From positions 1-64,000 of the forward strand of contig JANNRJ010000030.1 in NCBI GenBank assembly GCA_031401235.1: a DNA stretch of 64,000 bases. Reading direction: 5' to 3'. This stretch comes from UBA3006 sp031401235. GTDB taxonomy: Bacteria; Actinomycetota; Acidimicrobiia; Acidimicrobiales; Ilumatobacteraceae. The notes under the pieces were generated by a model, which worked only from the letters and a program-made list of their open reading frames with translations, was not told the DNA's origin and made no database searches. Below, piece after piece: positions 51,461-60,475 of this stretch; the first letter of the stretch is position 1; each line of letters begins with the position of its first letter. A program made the translations under genes and the position numbers.

Positions 51461-52532
51461 CGGCGGACCTTTCGTAGTTATTCAATTGCATCGAACTTAT
51501 ATCAATGGCTGATTGACCGTCATAGGTTGCCCGATACCACAAAATAGTTTCCCTAATTGTTGTGGTGAAATCCCATCGAGGGGACCATTGCAGAAGGTTG
51601 CGTGCTTTGGAGCAATTCAATTTCAATAACGTTGCTTCATGGAGTTGATCGTCGTCAGGTTCGACAGACACCGTTCCTGACCCCCAGACATTGATGCATT
51701 CGCGAGCAACGTCCTCAACCGAATGAACAGCGGTTTCAGGTGGCCCAAAGTTCCATGAACCAACCGCGGATACTGGATCCTGCATCAAGCGAGCTCCGAG
51801 AGTTATATAACCAGAAAGAGGTTCGAGAACATGTTGCCAAGGACGAGTTGCGTTTGGGTTACGCAACACGATTGGTGCATTGGTTTGAAGCGCACGAATA
51901 CAGTCGGGGATAATTCTGTCTTCGGACCAATCGCCGCCACCGATGACATTCCCCGCTCGTGCCGATGCGGCTCCAAAATGTGATCGATTCCTGAAAAAAG
52001 ATTCGTTGTAGGCGGCGAAGACGATTTCTGCCCCGGCCTTGGAGGCGCTGTACGGATCATGTCCGCCAAGTTCGTCATCCTCTGTGTAGCCAGTATTGGT
52101 TTCGCGGTTGCGATAGCACTTGTCCGAGGTGATGTAAACAAGTGCTTGAACTGAAGGTGTCATTCGTACACACTCAAGCAAATTCACAGATCCACTGATG
52201 TTGGTATCAAAGGTTTCCATTGGTTCTCGATAGGAACGTCGCACTAATGCCTGGGCCGCGAGATGAAAGACACACTGGGGTTGCACCTCACCGAAGTATT
52301 TGAGAAGGTGTTCCCTATCGCGGATGTCACCAGTTTCGTGTTGAATATGAGTTTTCAAATTCAACAATGAATAGTGGCTACCGGGCCCATCTGGCGGGAG
52401 GGCATATCCGTACACCTGGGCACCGTGCCGTTGCAACCAAAGGCTTAGCCATGATCCTTTGAAGCCCGTATCACCGGTAATAAGAACACGTTTTCCAGTA
52501 AATGAAGCAAGCGCGTCTACCAGATTTGCCAT
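51453..52532 (-). CDS. rfbG: CDP-glucose 4,6-dehydratase
   Basis: This extended SDR converts CDP-glucose to CDP-4-keto-6-deoxyglucose. The NAD motif is ITGDTGFKGSWLSLWL, the catalytic region is ITSDKCYRNRETNTGYTEDDELGGHDPYSASKAGAE (Thr/Ser, Tyr, Lys), and GNVIGGGDWSEDRIIPDCIRAL is typical. I chose the ATG at 52532, preceded by AAAAAGG; it overlaps the rfbF end by 16 nt. The length of 359 residues is normal. Gene order rfbF-rfbG is conserved in CDP-sugar loci. Confidence 0.95.
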   Translation of the reverse strand: MANLVDALASFTGKRVLITGDTGFKGSWLSLWLQRHGAQVYGYALPPDGPGSHYSLLNLKTHIQHETGDIRDREHLLKYFGEVQPQCVFHLAAQALVRRSYREPMETFDTNISGSVNLLECVRMTPSVQALVYITSDKCYRNRETNTGYTEDDELGGHDPYSASKAGAEIVFAAYNESFFRNRSHFGAASARAGNVIGGGDWSEDRIIPDCIRALQTNAPIVLRNPNATRPWQHVLEPLSGYITLGARLMQDPVSAVGSWNFGPPETAVHSVEDVARECINVWGSGTVSVEPDDDQLHEATLLKLNCSKARNLLQWSPRWDFTTTIRETILWYRATYDGQSAIDISSMQLNNYERSADD

Positions 52533-53296
52533 GGGGCCTTTTTGCTCATCGCCAGACCATTGAGTAGTTGCCAGTCTCGAGAAGTATCCATGCATTGCCA
52601 GAAATCATCGTGTTCGTACACCGCAAGTTGTCGTGCCTTGACTAGGTCACGGATTGGCTCTTCCTCGAAGATCAGATCTTCTCGCGCATCAAGAATCTCA
52701 AATACGCTCGGCTCACAAACAAAGAATCCGCCGGAAATGCGGCCACCGGATGCTTGTGGTTTTTCATTGAACTCAGTAACGATTCCATTGCTATCCGATT
52801 GAAGTTCACCAAATCTTCCAGGAGGGCGAACTCCGGTGACCGTGACTTTCTTCCCATGTGTTGCGTGGAATGCAAGAAGCTTCTCAATGTCAACATTGCT
52901 AAGACCATCGCCGTAAGTGAGCATGAATCTCTCGCCATCCACAAAATCGCGAATCTTGCGTATGCGCGCTCCCGTCATCGCATCCGATCCGGTATCGACA
53001 AGTGTCACCTTCCAATTGAGATGATCATGTTTCGTGTGGTAGTCGATTGAATTATCGGCACCTAAATTGACGGTGAAATCGCGAGTATGTGACTCATAGT
53101 TCAAGAAAAAATCTTTTATCGTTTGACCTTTATACCCGAGACACAATACGAATTCATCATGTCCGAACGCGGCATAATATTTCATAAGGTGCCACAAGAT
53201 TGGATATCCACCAACCGGAATCATTGGCTTTGGAATATCGTCGGCAACATCACGGATGCGTGTGCCGTAGCCACCGCAGAGAATCACTGTCTTCAC
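52517..53296 (-). CDS. rfbF: Glucose-1-phosphate cytidylyltransferase
   Basis: This enzyme makes CDP-glucose from glucose-1-phosphate and CTP. The nucleotide motif is LCGGYGTRIRDVADDIPKPMIPVGGYPILWHLMKYYA, and MLTYGDGLSNVDIEKLLAFH and FWQCMDTSRDWQLLNGL follow. The length of 259 residues matches RfbF. It overlaps the 6-phosphogluconolactonase gene by 4 nt, and feeds the CDP-6-deoxy-sugar branch of this cluster. Confidence 0.96.
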   Translation of the reverse strand: MKTVILCGGYGTRIRDVADDIPKPMIPVGGYPILWHLMKYYAAFGHDEFVLCLGYKGQTIKDFFLNYESHTRDFTVNLGADNSIDYHTKHDHLNWKVTLVDTGSDAMTGARIRKIRDFVDGERFMLTYGDGLSNVDIEKLLAFHATHGKKVTVTGVRPPGRFGELQSDSNGIVTEFNEKPQASGGRISGGFFVCEPSVFEILDAREDLIFEEEPIRDLVKARQLAVYEHDDFWQCMDTSRDWQLLNGLAMSKKAPWQIW

Positions 53297-53991
53297 GAAG
53301 TTCGTCCTTGTTGTGTAGTTGTCGCACTATCGCCCCTGAAACCAGCAATTTCTGAATCCAGAAACCATCTGGTCGGATCGACTAGCGCAACCGGTGGCTT
53401 TTGTCCCTTTTGAATTCGAGCGATGAGGTCGCTCTTATCGCTTCCGGCCACCACCACGATACGGTGCGTCGAACCGCGAAGCATCGTGAGACCCACCGAA
53501 ACCCTATTTGGTGGGAATTTTGGGCTATTTTCGACGGCGATAACACGCTCAGTATTCTCAATTGACGGATGATTGGGAAACAGACTTGCGATATGTCCGT
53601 CTGATCCGACACCAAACAGAGCGATGTCGAAATGATCGATACTTGACAGAGTTCGCGTGTATGAAGTGGCACCCTGAAGCGGTCCAAGTTCAGCAGGAAT
53701 TGGAAAGAAATACTCTGAGTTGAAGTGGACGGGTCGCACCAAGACCTCGTCGATCATTACATCATTACGATCTTTATCGCCTTGCGGCACGCATCGTTCA
53801 TCAGTCATGTAGAGACGAACCGATGACCACGAAACGTCGAAAGTGGAAAGATGCCGAAGCGTGTCACGAATTGCCGAGCCGCCAGATACGACGATTGAAC
53901 ACACTCTGCGGGCCGCAATGACATTTCTAATGAGTTCATCGATGCACTCCGCGGCATCAGCAAATATGTCGTGGGATGCGTCAGTCGACAT
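53293..53991 (-). CDS. 6-phosphogluconolactonase-like protein
   Basis: This 232-residue member of the 6-phosphogluconolactonase/glucosamine-6-phosphate isomerase superfamily has IVVSGGSAIRDTLRHLS, LYMTDERCVP and FGVGSDGHIASLFPNHP, all close to the 6PGL consensus. In central metabolism the enzyme opens 6-phosphogluconolactone. Here it is coupled to rfbF in a polysaccharide operon, away from zwf or gnd, so it may have been recruited for another sugar phosphate. Function in the cluster is unknown. Confidence 0.85.
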   Translation of the reverse strand: MSTDASHDIFADAAECIDELIRNVIAARRVCSIVVSGGSAIRDTLRHLSTFDVSWSSVRLYMTDERCVPQGDKDRNDVMIDEVLVRPVHFNSEYFFPIPAELGPLQGATSYTRTLSSIDHFDIALFGVGSDGHIASLFPNHPSIENTERVIAVENSPKFPPNRVSVGLTMLRGSTHRIVVVAGSDKSDLIARIQKGQKPPVALVDPTRWFLDSEIAGFRGDSATTTQQGRTS

Positions 53992-54021
53992 TGATGAAAT
54001 CCTACTTGTCCGAACGGTCTT

Positions 54022-55908
54022 CTAAATAGAGAGCAAATGTTTCCATCGGGTCAGTGATTCATCGATGTTGAATAGGTCGGAACGTGGCTCCAAATTCGCG
54101 AGTTCAATATGATCAAGTATTCGCGTCAAATGTTCCGGAGACTCTACAAAAACTGCACCGGGAACATTTCGCAGTGGGCTGAAGTTGAAAGTTTCGCCAT
54201 TGAGGATCGTAATAACGGGTATTCCGCACTGGTACGCCTCGGCAGCAGCGCTCGTTCCATTGGTCGCCAATACGATGTCGCATTCATTCAACTGTTCAAT
54301 TAATGGTCGGGTGTCGATTTGAAAATGAAAAAGTGGAAAATCGTGACGTTCAATTGAACAGAGAGGATGCGGTTTCACCGTTACCGAAGTATTACGAGAA
54401 GTACGACCCAATGAACTTTGCAGCATCGCAAGTAATGCTTCATTTTGGTGATGAAAGAAGTCACCGAGTACTAAGAGCCGTATTGATTCAGCGGAATCTG
54501 GACTCGTCGAAACTGTGGGCTGAACATTTTTCAAATACAAGTAGGAGAGAGCCTCGACTTCGATAATTTGTTCGGATGGAATACCCGCTGCACTTAGTGA
54601 TATCAGCGCTGCGGGACCATTCACTGCGACCCTGCTCGGATTCGGAGGCCGCGCACTCAAATCGGAGTGGTATTGGTCTGGATCCGCGAAGTAGCGGAGG
54701 TCCCAGTAGCGAATAGTTGAATGGGGCACACCTACTAGTGGTTCTGAGCGACATTGTCTCCAAAGTTGAACAAAAGCCATCTCCCATGGTTGATTCTCCA
54801 TCAGATAGAGGACGGTTCGACATGGAGGAACCCGCATGATGGTGTTGTCTAATTCGCTAATGGTTAGAGAATGGAGAATTGCGGTTGATCCAGAGAGAGA
54901 GTCATGCCATTCCGCTCTAAATAATCTCCATAGGTCTAGTTGTGATCCGGCCGGCGAAAATGAACGCTTGATCGTTCGGATCCGAAACCGCACCTTGAGT
55001 AAACGAAAATATATGAGCAATGCCTTTACTACGACCCGGATCGAGAGTTGGGCGTCCAATAGATAGTGGTGTTGCGCCGTTGAAACCGAATTGAGTCCAT
55101 CCAAAGTGCTCTTAGTGGTAGTTCTGCGTGGCGTGGATGTGTCAGTCACAAATTTATGAAGAAATAGAGTTTTCTGTTCAGCAACGTCTAGGGCATCAAC
55201 AAGTTTGCTCCAGAATCCGGAGCGGTAAACACCCTTATTCGCCGATGCAATATCGAATCTGGAGAAAAAATCTATGAGGACAACATCTACGGATGAATTC
55301 GTTGACTTTAGATTCTTCGGCGCACGAAATCGGCGAATCATTTCGCGCCCAAGAACCGGTATCGCACGAAAAGTTCCGGTAACTCGAGTCGAAGGGTGAA
55401 TTCGACTCCACAAAGTCTTCGGCGGGGTAGACAGAGACTGAAATTTGACTCCGGCTTGTGCACACCAGTCACGAATTATTAGTTCAACGGAATGTTGCCC
55501 GGTTGCCAATGAAACTTTGGTGGGTTTGATATCACGAAGTATGTCCTCGAGCGCAAATAGTCGAATTGACTGAATAATATTGCTTGAGGGGCTCCAGCGT
55601 TTACAGGCAAATAGCGTCATCCACCAGTAACTGAATCCAGGAAGAATCCGTAGGTGTTCGATTGTGGTCTTACCGTCGATCTCTGTCTCTCCGACTTTTC
55701 GGACAAATGCCAAAAATCGTTGTCTAAGGTCGTCACTATTGTCTTCGACATATTGAGGTAGGGAAATTCTGTCGTGACTACGAGATGGCGAAAAGAAATT
55801 GCTCCAATACACCGTCGTCCCGCCTATTACAGGCGGCTCGCTGGGCTGATCCCAGATGACTACATGATCCAACGGTGGCATCAAAAGTGGTTCTGATGAA
55901 TGAGTCAC
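54022..55908 (-). CDS. Surface carbohydrate biosynthesis protein (TIGR04326-like)
   Basis: This 628-residue protein is not like ordinary GT2 or GT4 enzymes. The C-terminal third (IRLLVLGDFFHHQNEALLAML, VTVKPHPLCSIERHDFPLF, VLATNGTSAAAEAYQCGIPVITI) looks like a GT-B capsule-transferase (Kdo/sialyl-transferase-like) domain. The overall pattern recalls the TIGR04326 group of surface carbohydrate proteins, from memory and not searched. The N-terminal half is tied to no known domain. It overlaps the dehydroquinate synthase-like gene by 4 nt. Likely transfers the CMP-activated or other unusual sugar of this cluster. Confidence 0.6.
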   Translation of the reverse strand: MTHSSEPLLMPPLDHVVIWDQPSEPPVIGGTTVYWSNFFSPSRSHDRISLPQYVEDNSDDLRQRFLAFVRKVGETEIDGKTTIEHLRILPGFSYWWMTLFACKRWSPSSNIIQSIRLFALEDILRDIKPTKVSLATGQHSVELIIRDWCAQAGVKFQSLSTPPKTLWSRIHPSTRVTGTFRAIPVLGREMIRRFRAPKNLKSTNSSVDVVLIDFFSRFDIASANKGVYRSGFWSKLVDALDVAEQKTLFLHKFVTDTSTPRRTTTKSTLDGLNSVSTAQHHYLLDAQLSIRVVVKALLIYFRLLKVRFRIRTIKRSFSPAGSQLDLWRLFRAEWHDSLSGSTAILHSLTISELDNTIMRVPPCRTVLYLMENQPWEMAFVQLWRQCRSEPLVGVPHSTIRYWDLRYFADPDQYHSDLSARPPNPSRVAVNGPAALISLSAAGIPSEQIIEVEALSYLYLKNVQPTVSTSPDSAESIRLLVLGDFFHHQNEALLAMLQSSLGRTSRNTSVTVKPHPLCSIERHDFPLFHFQIDTRPLIEQLNECDIVLATNGTSAAAEAYQCGIPVITILNGETFNFSPLRNVPGAVFVESPEHLTRILDHIELANLEPRSDLFNIDESLTRWKHLLSI

Positions 55909-56996
55909 GCCAGTGACGAAACTGCCGTTGCCAGTTGCTTTCTGAACGTGTCGTCCGGCGAAATATCAACTCGCTCGATGATCGATTGATCTCCAATTGG
56001 CAATATGAGGCCAAGCATGGTGGTCGAGTTTTTCTTGTCGTTCATAAGAGCATCGAACATGTCATCGAATGGTATATGCACGTCGGCGAACGGAAGATAA
56101 TTCTTTCGTAGATGTCCACGCATCCGCTCGACTTGCTGCGCCGGAAATAAACCGCGGGCTTGCGAGACTTGACATGCAATATCCATTCCCATTGTGACGG
56201 CAATTCCATGTGGAATTGCGAAGTTCGTGGCAGTCTCGATCGCATGCCCGAAACTGTGTCCAAAGTTGAAAATATTTCTAATACCGGTATCAAATTCGTC
56301 AACCTCGATGAATCGCTTTTTGATCAAAAGCGAGTCACGGATGAAATTGCGTAATACAGCATGGTCATTCATCATCGACTCATAATTGTTCGCCGCATTA
56401 TCGAACGATTCAGCGGAGTTAATTGCGTGAACCTTTAGAATCTCGCCAATCCCAGAACGAAGTTCGGAATCACCTAGCGATGTGAGAAATGACGGATCGA
56501 TCCATACGGTGCGAGGAGGGTAAAACGATCCAACAATGTTCTTTGATAACGCTAGATTTATCGAACTCTTCGATCCGATACATGAATCTGCTTGGGCCAG
56601 CAACGTCGTTGGAACAAAGTGCCAGTCGATGCCGCGTAGCAAGATACTGGCAATGAAGCAAGTGATGTCCTGGATGACTCCACCACCAATTGCAACAAGA
56701 TGGTGCGTTCGACGAATTTTATTTTGTATCAATAATTCAATTATCGGAATGATTTGCTGGAGAGATTTTGCATCTTCTGTAGCTTCGATAACAATCGTAT
56801 TTGGATGAGAAAGTACAGATTTAAGCTCGGATGCATATGTTCGGGACACATTTGCGTCAATGATGACGTGTGGATCTCCCTCGGACAACGGTCGAGGGGT
56901 GCTCAAAATGTCTTCGACAAAGTGGACCACGTATGGTCCTTTACTTGAGTTGATAGTTAGTGCTTCATGCACGGGTGAATCCACCGTCAATGGCAA
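55905..56996 (-). CDS. 3-dehydroquinate synthase homologue (sugar cyclase family)
   Basis: This 363-residue AroB-type enzyme has GGGVIQDITCFIASILLRGIDW (with the conserved Arg), PTTLLAQADSCIGSKSSINLALSKN, SGIGEILKVHA (metal-binding Glu, Lys) and IRNIFNFGHSFGHAIET with IPHGIAV (metal-binding His). DNDKK-like LMNDKKNS is also present. Active-site residues of dehydroquinate synthase are kept, in contrast to the divergent valiolone synthases. Because it sits in a polysaccharide operon without other shikimate genes it may be a second copy or have a new seven- or eight-carbon sugar substrate. Confidence 0.82.
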   Translation of the reverse strand: MPLTVDSPVHEALTINSSKGPYVVHFVEDILSTPRPLSEGDPHVIIDANVSRTYASELKSVLSHPNTIVIEATEDAKSLQQIIPIIELLIQNKIRRTHHLVAIGGGVIQDITCFIASILLRGIDWHFVPTTLLAQADSCIGSKSSINLALSKNIVGSFYPPRTVWIDPSFLTSLGDSELRSGIGEILKVHAINSAESFDNAANNYESMMNDHAVLRNFIRDSLLIKKRFIEVDEFDTGIRNIFNFGHSFGHAIETATNFAIPHGIAVTMGMDIACQVSQARGLFPAQQVERMRGHLRKNYLPFADVHIPFDDMFDALMNDKKNSTTMLGLILPIGDQSIIERVDISPDDTFRKQLATAVSSLA

Positions 56997-57687
56997 TATT
57001 TTGTCCCGTGAGATAGGTGTTTTCAGGACTAGATAGCCACAAAACTAGATGCGCGATCTCATGTGGTTGGGCGAGGCGACCTATGGGGACAGATTTAAGC
57101 ATTTGACGAATACCTTCGTCACCGAGAATTCGTCGAGTCATATCTGTCTCGATGAACCCAGGTGAAACACAGTTGGCCAAAATTCCGGCTGACGCATATT
57201 CAATTGCAAGCGCCAGAGTGAGGCCATCCAAAGCGAATTTGCTCGCTGAGTATGGAGCGCGGTGCTCTTTACTCACTTTGCTGAATGCGGATGCAATATT
57301 GACGATTCGCCCCCAGCCTTTTTCTCGCATGTCGGGTATCGCCGCCTGACAGATAGCCATCGGCGCAAATACGTTTACCAGTTGTATTGAGAGGAATTCG
57401 TCGTGGTCGATTTTTTCAAACGGCGAGGGGTTATTGATGCCGGCGTTATTGATGACGATATTGGGCTGGTGTTGTCTCACAAATTCGGCACACCGTTCAA
57501 TGTCGGAGCGCTTTGAAAAGTCAACGACAATACTTTCATGAACTCCAATACTCGTCACGTCATTCTTCTCAGTTGTCGTGCTTCCAAGAACGGTTGCACC
57601 CTCGGCCACGAATAACTCGGCAATTGCCCGACCGATTCCACGACTAACGCCTGTAATAAAAACCTTCTTGTCTTCAAAGCGGTTCAT
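56965..57687 (-). CDS. Short-chain dehydrogenase/reductase
   Basis: This classical SDR of 240 residues has FITGVSRGIGRAIAELF (NAD(P) motif), INNAGINNPSPF, and the catalytic YSASKFALDGLTL with the Ser in NIASAFS. The C-terminal stretch GQNIAIDGGFTRA is typical of 3-oxoacyl-ACP reductase-like enzymes. The ATG at 57687 overlaps the Gfo/Idh stop (ATGA); upstream frame is rejected for that reason. It probably reduces or oxidises an intermediate of the unusual sugar. It overlaps the next gene by 32 nt. Confidence 0.88.
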   Translation of the reverse strand: MNRFEDKKVFITGVSRGIGRAIAELFVAEGATVLGSTTTEKNDVTSIGVHESIVVDFSKRSDIERCAEFVRQHQPNIVINNAGINNPSPFEKIDHDEFLSIQLVNVFAPMAICQAAIPDMREKGWGRIVNIASAFSKVSKEHRAPYSASKFALDGLTLALAIEYASAGILANCVSPGFIETDMTRRILGDEGIRQMLKSVPIGRLAQPHEIAHLVLWLSSPENTYLTGQNIAIDGGFTRA

Positions 57688-58745
57688 GGTTGGTTGTCCA
57701 TTTCCAATTGGTTCGGATCTGGGATCGAGAATTTGGATCGCCACTGCGGGTCGGCGTAATAGATCTGATGAACCAATTTCAATGTGTTGTAGGCGTCACG
57801 TGAAGATCCACTCACAATTGGTAAGTCGTTAATGACGACATTGGCAAACGAGTCAATCTCTGCCGTCCACGACTGATCATGTGTGTACTGGTGAGTTTCC
57901 TCTCTCGGATCTCCATTATCGCGATCCGGATTAGCGGTTACGACGGTCATCGTCTCTTGCCCGTAGCTTTTTGATCCGGTGAGGATCCCACGTAAAATGA
58001 TGCTTCCGCGTTGCAGATTCATGTCGAGAGTGAATTGATGGCGCCATTGGGTCGCCGAAGAGTTGAGCATTGCGACAATCCCGTCGTCTGTTTTCATGAG
58101 CGCGTATGCATTATCTTCGACATCGTATTTCCAATGACTATTCGAAATAAAACTGTGCACCTCGGTGAATTCTCCAGCAAACAGACGCATCAAGTCGACC
58201 ATGTGAATTCCTTGGTCAAGAAGAACTCCGCCACCAGCTAATTCGCGCTTGGCTCGCCAATCGGCTTGATCGAAAGTCACTAGTTTTGACTTTCCGTATA
58301 CGCCTCGCATGTTGATAATTGCGCCCAACTCGTTCGAGCGAATGAGTTGTAAAGCCTCTTGAACTGAATCGTGGTATCGATGATTGAAGCCAAACATCAA
58401 CTTGAGATTCTTATGTTCACTTTCTGTGTCAAGTACTCGACAAAGCTCTTCCATATTGCGCGCCGGCGGTTTTTCACAAAACACGTGCATTCCGTGTTGA
58501 AGAGCAGCGATGGTGATCTCTGCGGCCATGTCGTTGCTCATACATACAAGAACGGCATCAAGTTCGGAGTTGAACAATGAATCGTACGTACGCGAATACA
58601 GAACTCCGTCAGGAAGCACACCGTCAGAGTTGAATTTCTTGTCGCATACTGCGACGGTTGACATGTGCGGATTTTTGTCAACGCATTCCCTTCGTCGCTT
58701 GCCAATGACGCCGTATCCGGCGATTCCGACGCGTAACTTTGTCAT
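57684..58745 (-). CDS. Gfo/Idh/MocA family oxidoreductase
   Basis: This 353-residue NAD(P)-dependent sugar oxidoreductase has an N-terminal Rossmann fold (VGIAGYGVIGKRRRECV), the EKP motif HVFCEKPPARNMEEL and the substrate domain with GGGVLLDQGIHMVDLMRLFAGEF. Such enzymes oxidise or reduce sugar hydroxyls or make 3-keto sugars. It is in the middle of the putative acidic-sugar module. Substrate unknown. Confidence 0.88.
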   Translation of the reverse strand: MTKLRVGIAGYGVIGKRRRECVDKNPHMSTVAVCDKKFNSDGVLPDGVLYSRTYDSLFNSELDAVLVCMSNDMAAEITIAALQHGMHVFCEKPPARNMEELCRVLDTESEHKNLKLMFGFNHRYHDSVQEALQLIRSNELGAIINMRGVYGKSKLVTFDQADWRAKRELAGGGVLLDQGIHMVDLMRLFAGEFTEVHSFISNSHWKYDVEDNAYALMKTDDGIVAMLNSSATQWRHQFTLDMNLQRGSIILRGILTGSKSYGQETMTVVTANPDRDNGDPREETHQYTHDQSWTAEIDSFANVVINDLPIVSGSSRDAYNTLKLVHQIYYADPQWRSKFSIPDPNQLEMDNQP

Positions 58746-58771
58746 CGTTTAACAGCTAGCGTCGGGCGACG

Positions 58772-59527
58772 CTAGATCTGACCCTGTTCAAAACCGTGTT
58801 TTCGCAACCAAAATTCGACTATTGGCACCTGCCATTCATAGTCGACATCACAGCCACCCCATGATGGGATTGAACCAATCTGGCGTCCCATCCAACGATG
58901 AGGTAGTAATCCATCGTCTAGTTGCTCAAGACATTTCGGGCGAATGACAGTTGCCGAGCCATCGGTGAAGTAGACATCGCCTTGAGAATCGCGACTCGTA
59001 TTGAACGTGGACACATCACCAATTGCTTCCAAGGGAACAAACGGTGCCAACCGACCATTTTTATCAAGTTTGCGAGCGCGCAATGGGCTGTACATGTTGT
59101 ATACCGAAGTGGTGGCTGCACCATCGAGCGTGGGATCCGCCTGCAACATCTCAATTCCCTGGTCAATGTAATCAGAAGTGAGTGTTGCAGCATTGGCAAA
59201 CAAAAGAACAAGTAATTCGATTTGTTTTCCTTCGCTTGCTAGAAGGCGTTTCATTTCTCCGTAGGCATGCACGAATACGTCATCGGACAACGTTGTCGAT
59301 GTGGCAAGTTCCGCCGGACGATCGATGATTTCTGCATCGAAGTGAGTTGCAATTTGCTTTATCTCTTCGGAGTCGGTGGATACAAAAACACGGTCCACCA
59401 GACGCGAAGCCTTAGCAGCCATCAATGGGTAGGCGCATAGCGGTCGACCTAAGACTTTATGAATATTCTTGCCGGGAAATCCCGTGCTTCCTGCGCGGCC
59501 GATCATCAATGCGCAAATCATGTTCAC
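58772..59527 (-). CDS. CMP-sugar cytidylyltransferase (NeuA/PseF-like)
   Basis: This 251-residue enzyme has a variant N-terminal CTP-binding motif, ALMIGRAGSTGFPGKNIHKVLGRPL, related to the acylneuraminate cytidylyltransferase consensus, then DRVFVSTDSEEIKQIA and the long SVYNMYSPLRARKLDKNGRL. Members activate nonulosonic acids or Kdo-type sugars as CMP-sugars. The family is clear but the sugar is not: the PseI/NeuB-like synthase at 62199 suggests a nonulosonic acid. It ends 26 bp from the Gfo/Idh gene. Confidence 0.83.
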   Translation of the reverse strand: MNMICALMIGRAGSTGFPGKNIHKVLGRPLCAYPLMAAKASRLVDRVFVSTDSEEIKQIATHFDAEIIDRPAELATSTTLSDDVFVHAYGEMKRLLASEGKQIELLVLLFANAATLTSDYIDQGIEMLQADPTLDGAATTSVYNMYSPLRARKLDKNGRLAPFVPLEAIGDVSTFNTSRDSQGDVYFTDGSATVIRPKCLEQLDDGLLPHRWMGRQIGSIPSWGGCDVDYEWQVPIVEFWLRKHGFEQGQI

Positions 59528-59537
59528 ATTGTAGGGG

Positions 59538-60467
59538 CTACAGGATTCCTAGTTCTTTGAGACTACGAACTAGTGCCGTGCTGGCGTCAATCTCCATTTG
59601 GTCACGAGATTCACGTGCATACGAACCCATGTGTGCGGTGACCTGAACATTGTTCAACTTCAGGAGCGGGCCTGAATACGGTTCGACTTCGAAGCAGTCA
59701 AGTGCCGCCCCAGCAATGAGATCGTTTTGCAATGCTTCAAGAAGTGCAGCTTCGTCAATGAGACCACCTCGTGAAACATTGACAAGTAGCGCGGTCGATT
59801 TCATTTTGCTAATTGCATCACGGTCAATTAGGTGATGGGTGTCTCGCGAGTAGGGAAGATGAAGCGAAATAACATCACTTTGCATACACAATTCATCAAG
59901 TGGAAATTGTTTGACAATTAGATTGGAGATCGTTTCAGTATCGTAGAAAATCACTGTTGCCTCAAACGCGCTCACTAGTTTTGCCACCAACTGACCGATC
60001 CGACCAAAACCAATAATGCCGACAGTCTTCTTTTTCAAGAGTGAACCCATTTGCCCAGTCCATTGTCCAGCACGAATGTTTCGATCAGATTCTGTGACAT
60101 GTCTGAGTAACCCAAGTATGTGGGCGACAGTCAATTCCGCGACGCCCGTAGTGGGAGCGTCGGGAGTATTGAAAACTAAAATACCTTGATTGTGGGCTGC
60201 ATTTAAATCCACACTGTCGAGACCCGTACCGCATCGGGCAATTACTTTGAGTTGAGGCGCATTTTTCAAAACTCCTGCGGTCAGTGGCTCAAGCCCCGCG
60301 ATTATGCCGATTACTTCGTGAGATAAAAGATGGGATATTTCTTGCTCGGTTAGACGACGCTTGAATGGATTGAGGATGATCTCAAAACCAGCTGAGTTGA
60401 GATCATCCAATTGATAAAAATTTTGAAGATCAAAGGATGAGGTGGTGATCAGGATTTTGTGGTTCAT
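59538..60467 (-). CDS. D-isomer-specific 2-hydroxyacid dehydrogenase (SerA-like)
   Basis: This NAD-dependent dehydrogenase of about 309 residues has VIARCGTGLDSVDL, the NAD motif VGIIGFGRIGQLVAKLV, catalytic Arg in VNVSRGGLIDEAALLEAL, Glu in GAALDCFEVEP and His in VQVTAHMGSYAR. I chose the ATG at 60467, since the frame from 60557 reads into the preceding gene. It could be a phosphoglycerate dehydrogenase, but its place in the sugar cluster suggests a dedicated 2-oxo acid or sugar acid reaction. Confidence 0.85.
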   Translation of the reverse strand: MNHKILITTSSFDLQNFYQLDDLNSAGFEIILNPFKRRLTEQEISHLLSHEVIGIIAGLEPLTAGVLKNAPQLKVIARCGTGLDSVDLNAAHNQGILVFNTPDAPTTGVAELTVAHILGLLRHVTESDRNIRAGQWTGQMGSLLKKKTVGIIGFGRIGQLVAKLVSAFEATVIFYDTETISNLIVKQFPLDELCMQSDVISLHLPYSRDTHHLIDRDAISKMKSTALLVNVSRGGLIDEAALLEALQNDLIAGAALDCFEVEPYSGPLLKLNNVQVTAHMGSYARESRDQMEIDASTALVRSLKELGIL

Positions 60468-60475
60468 GGTCAGGC

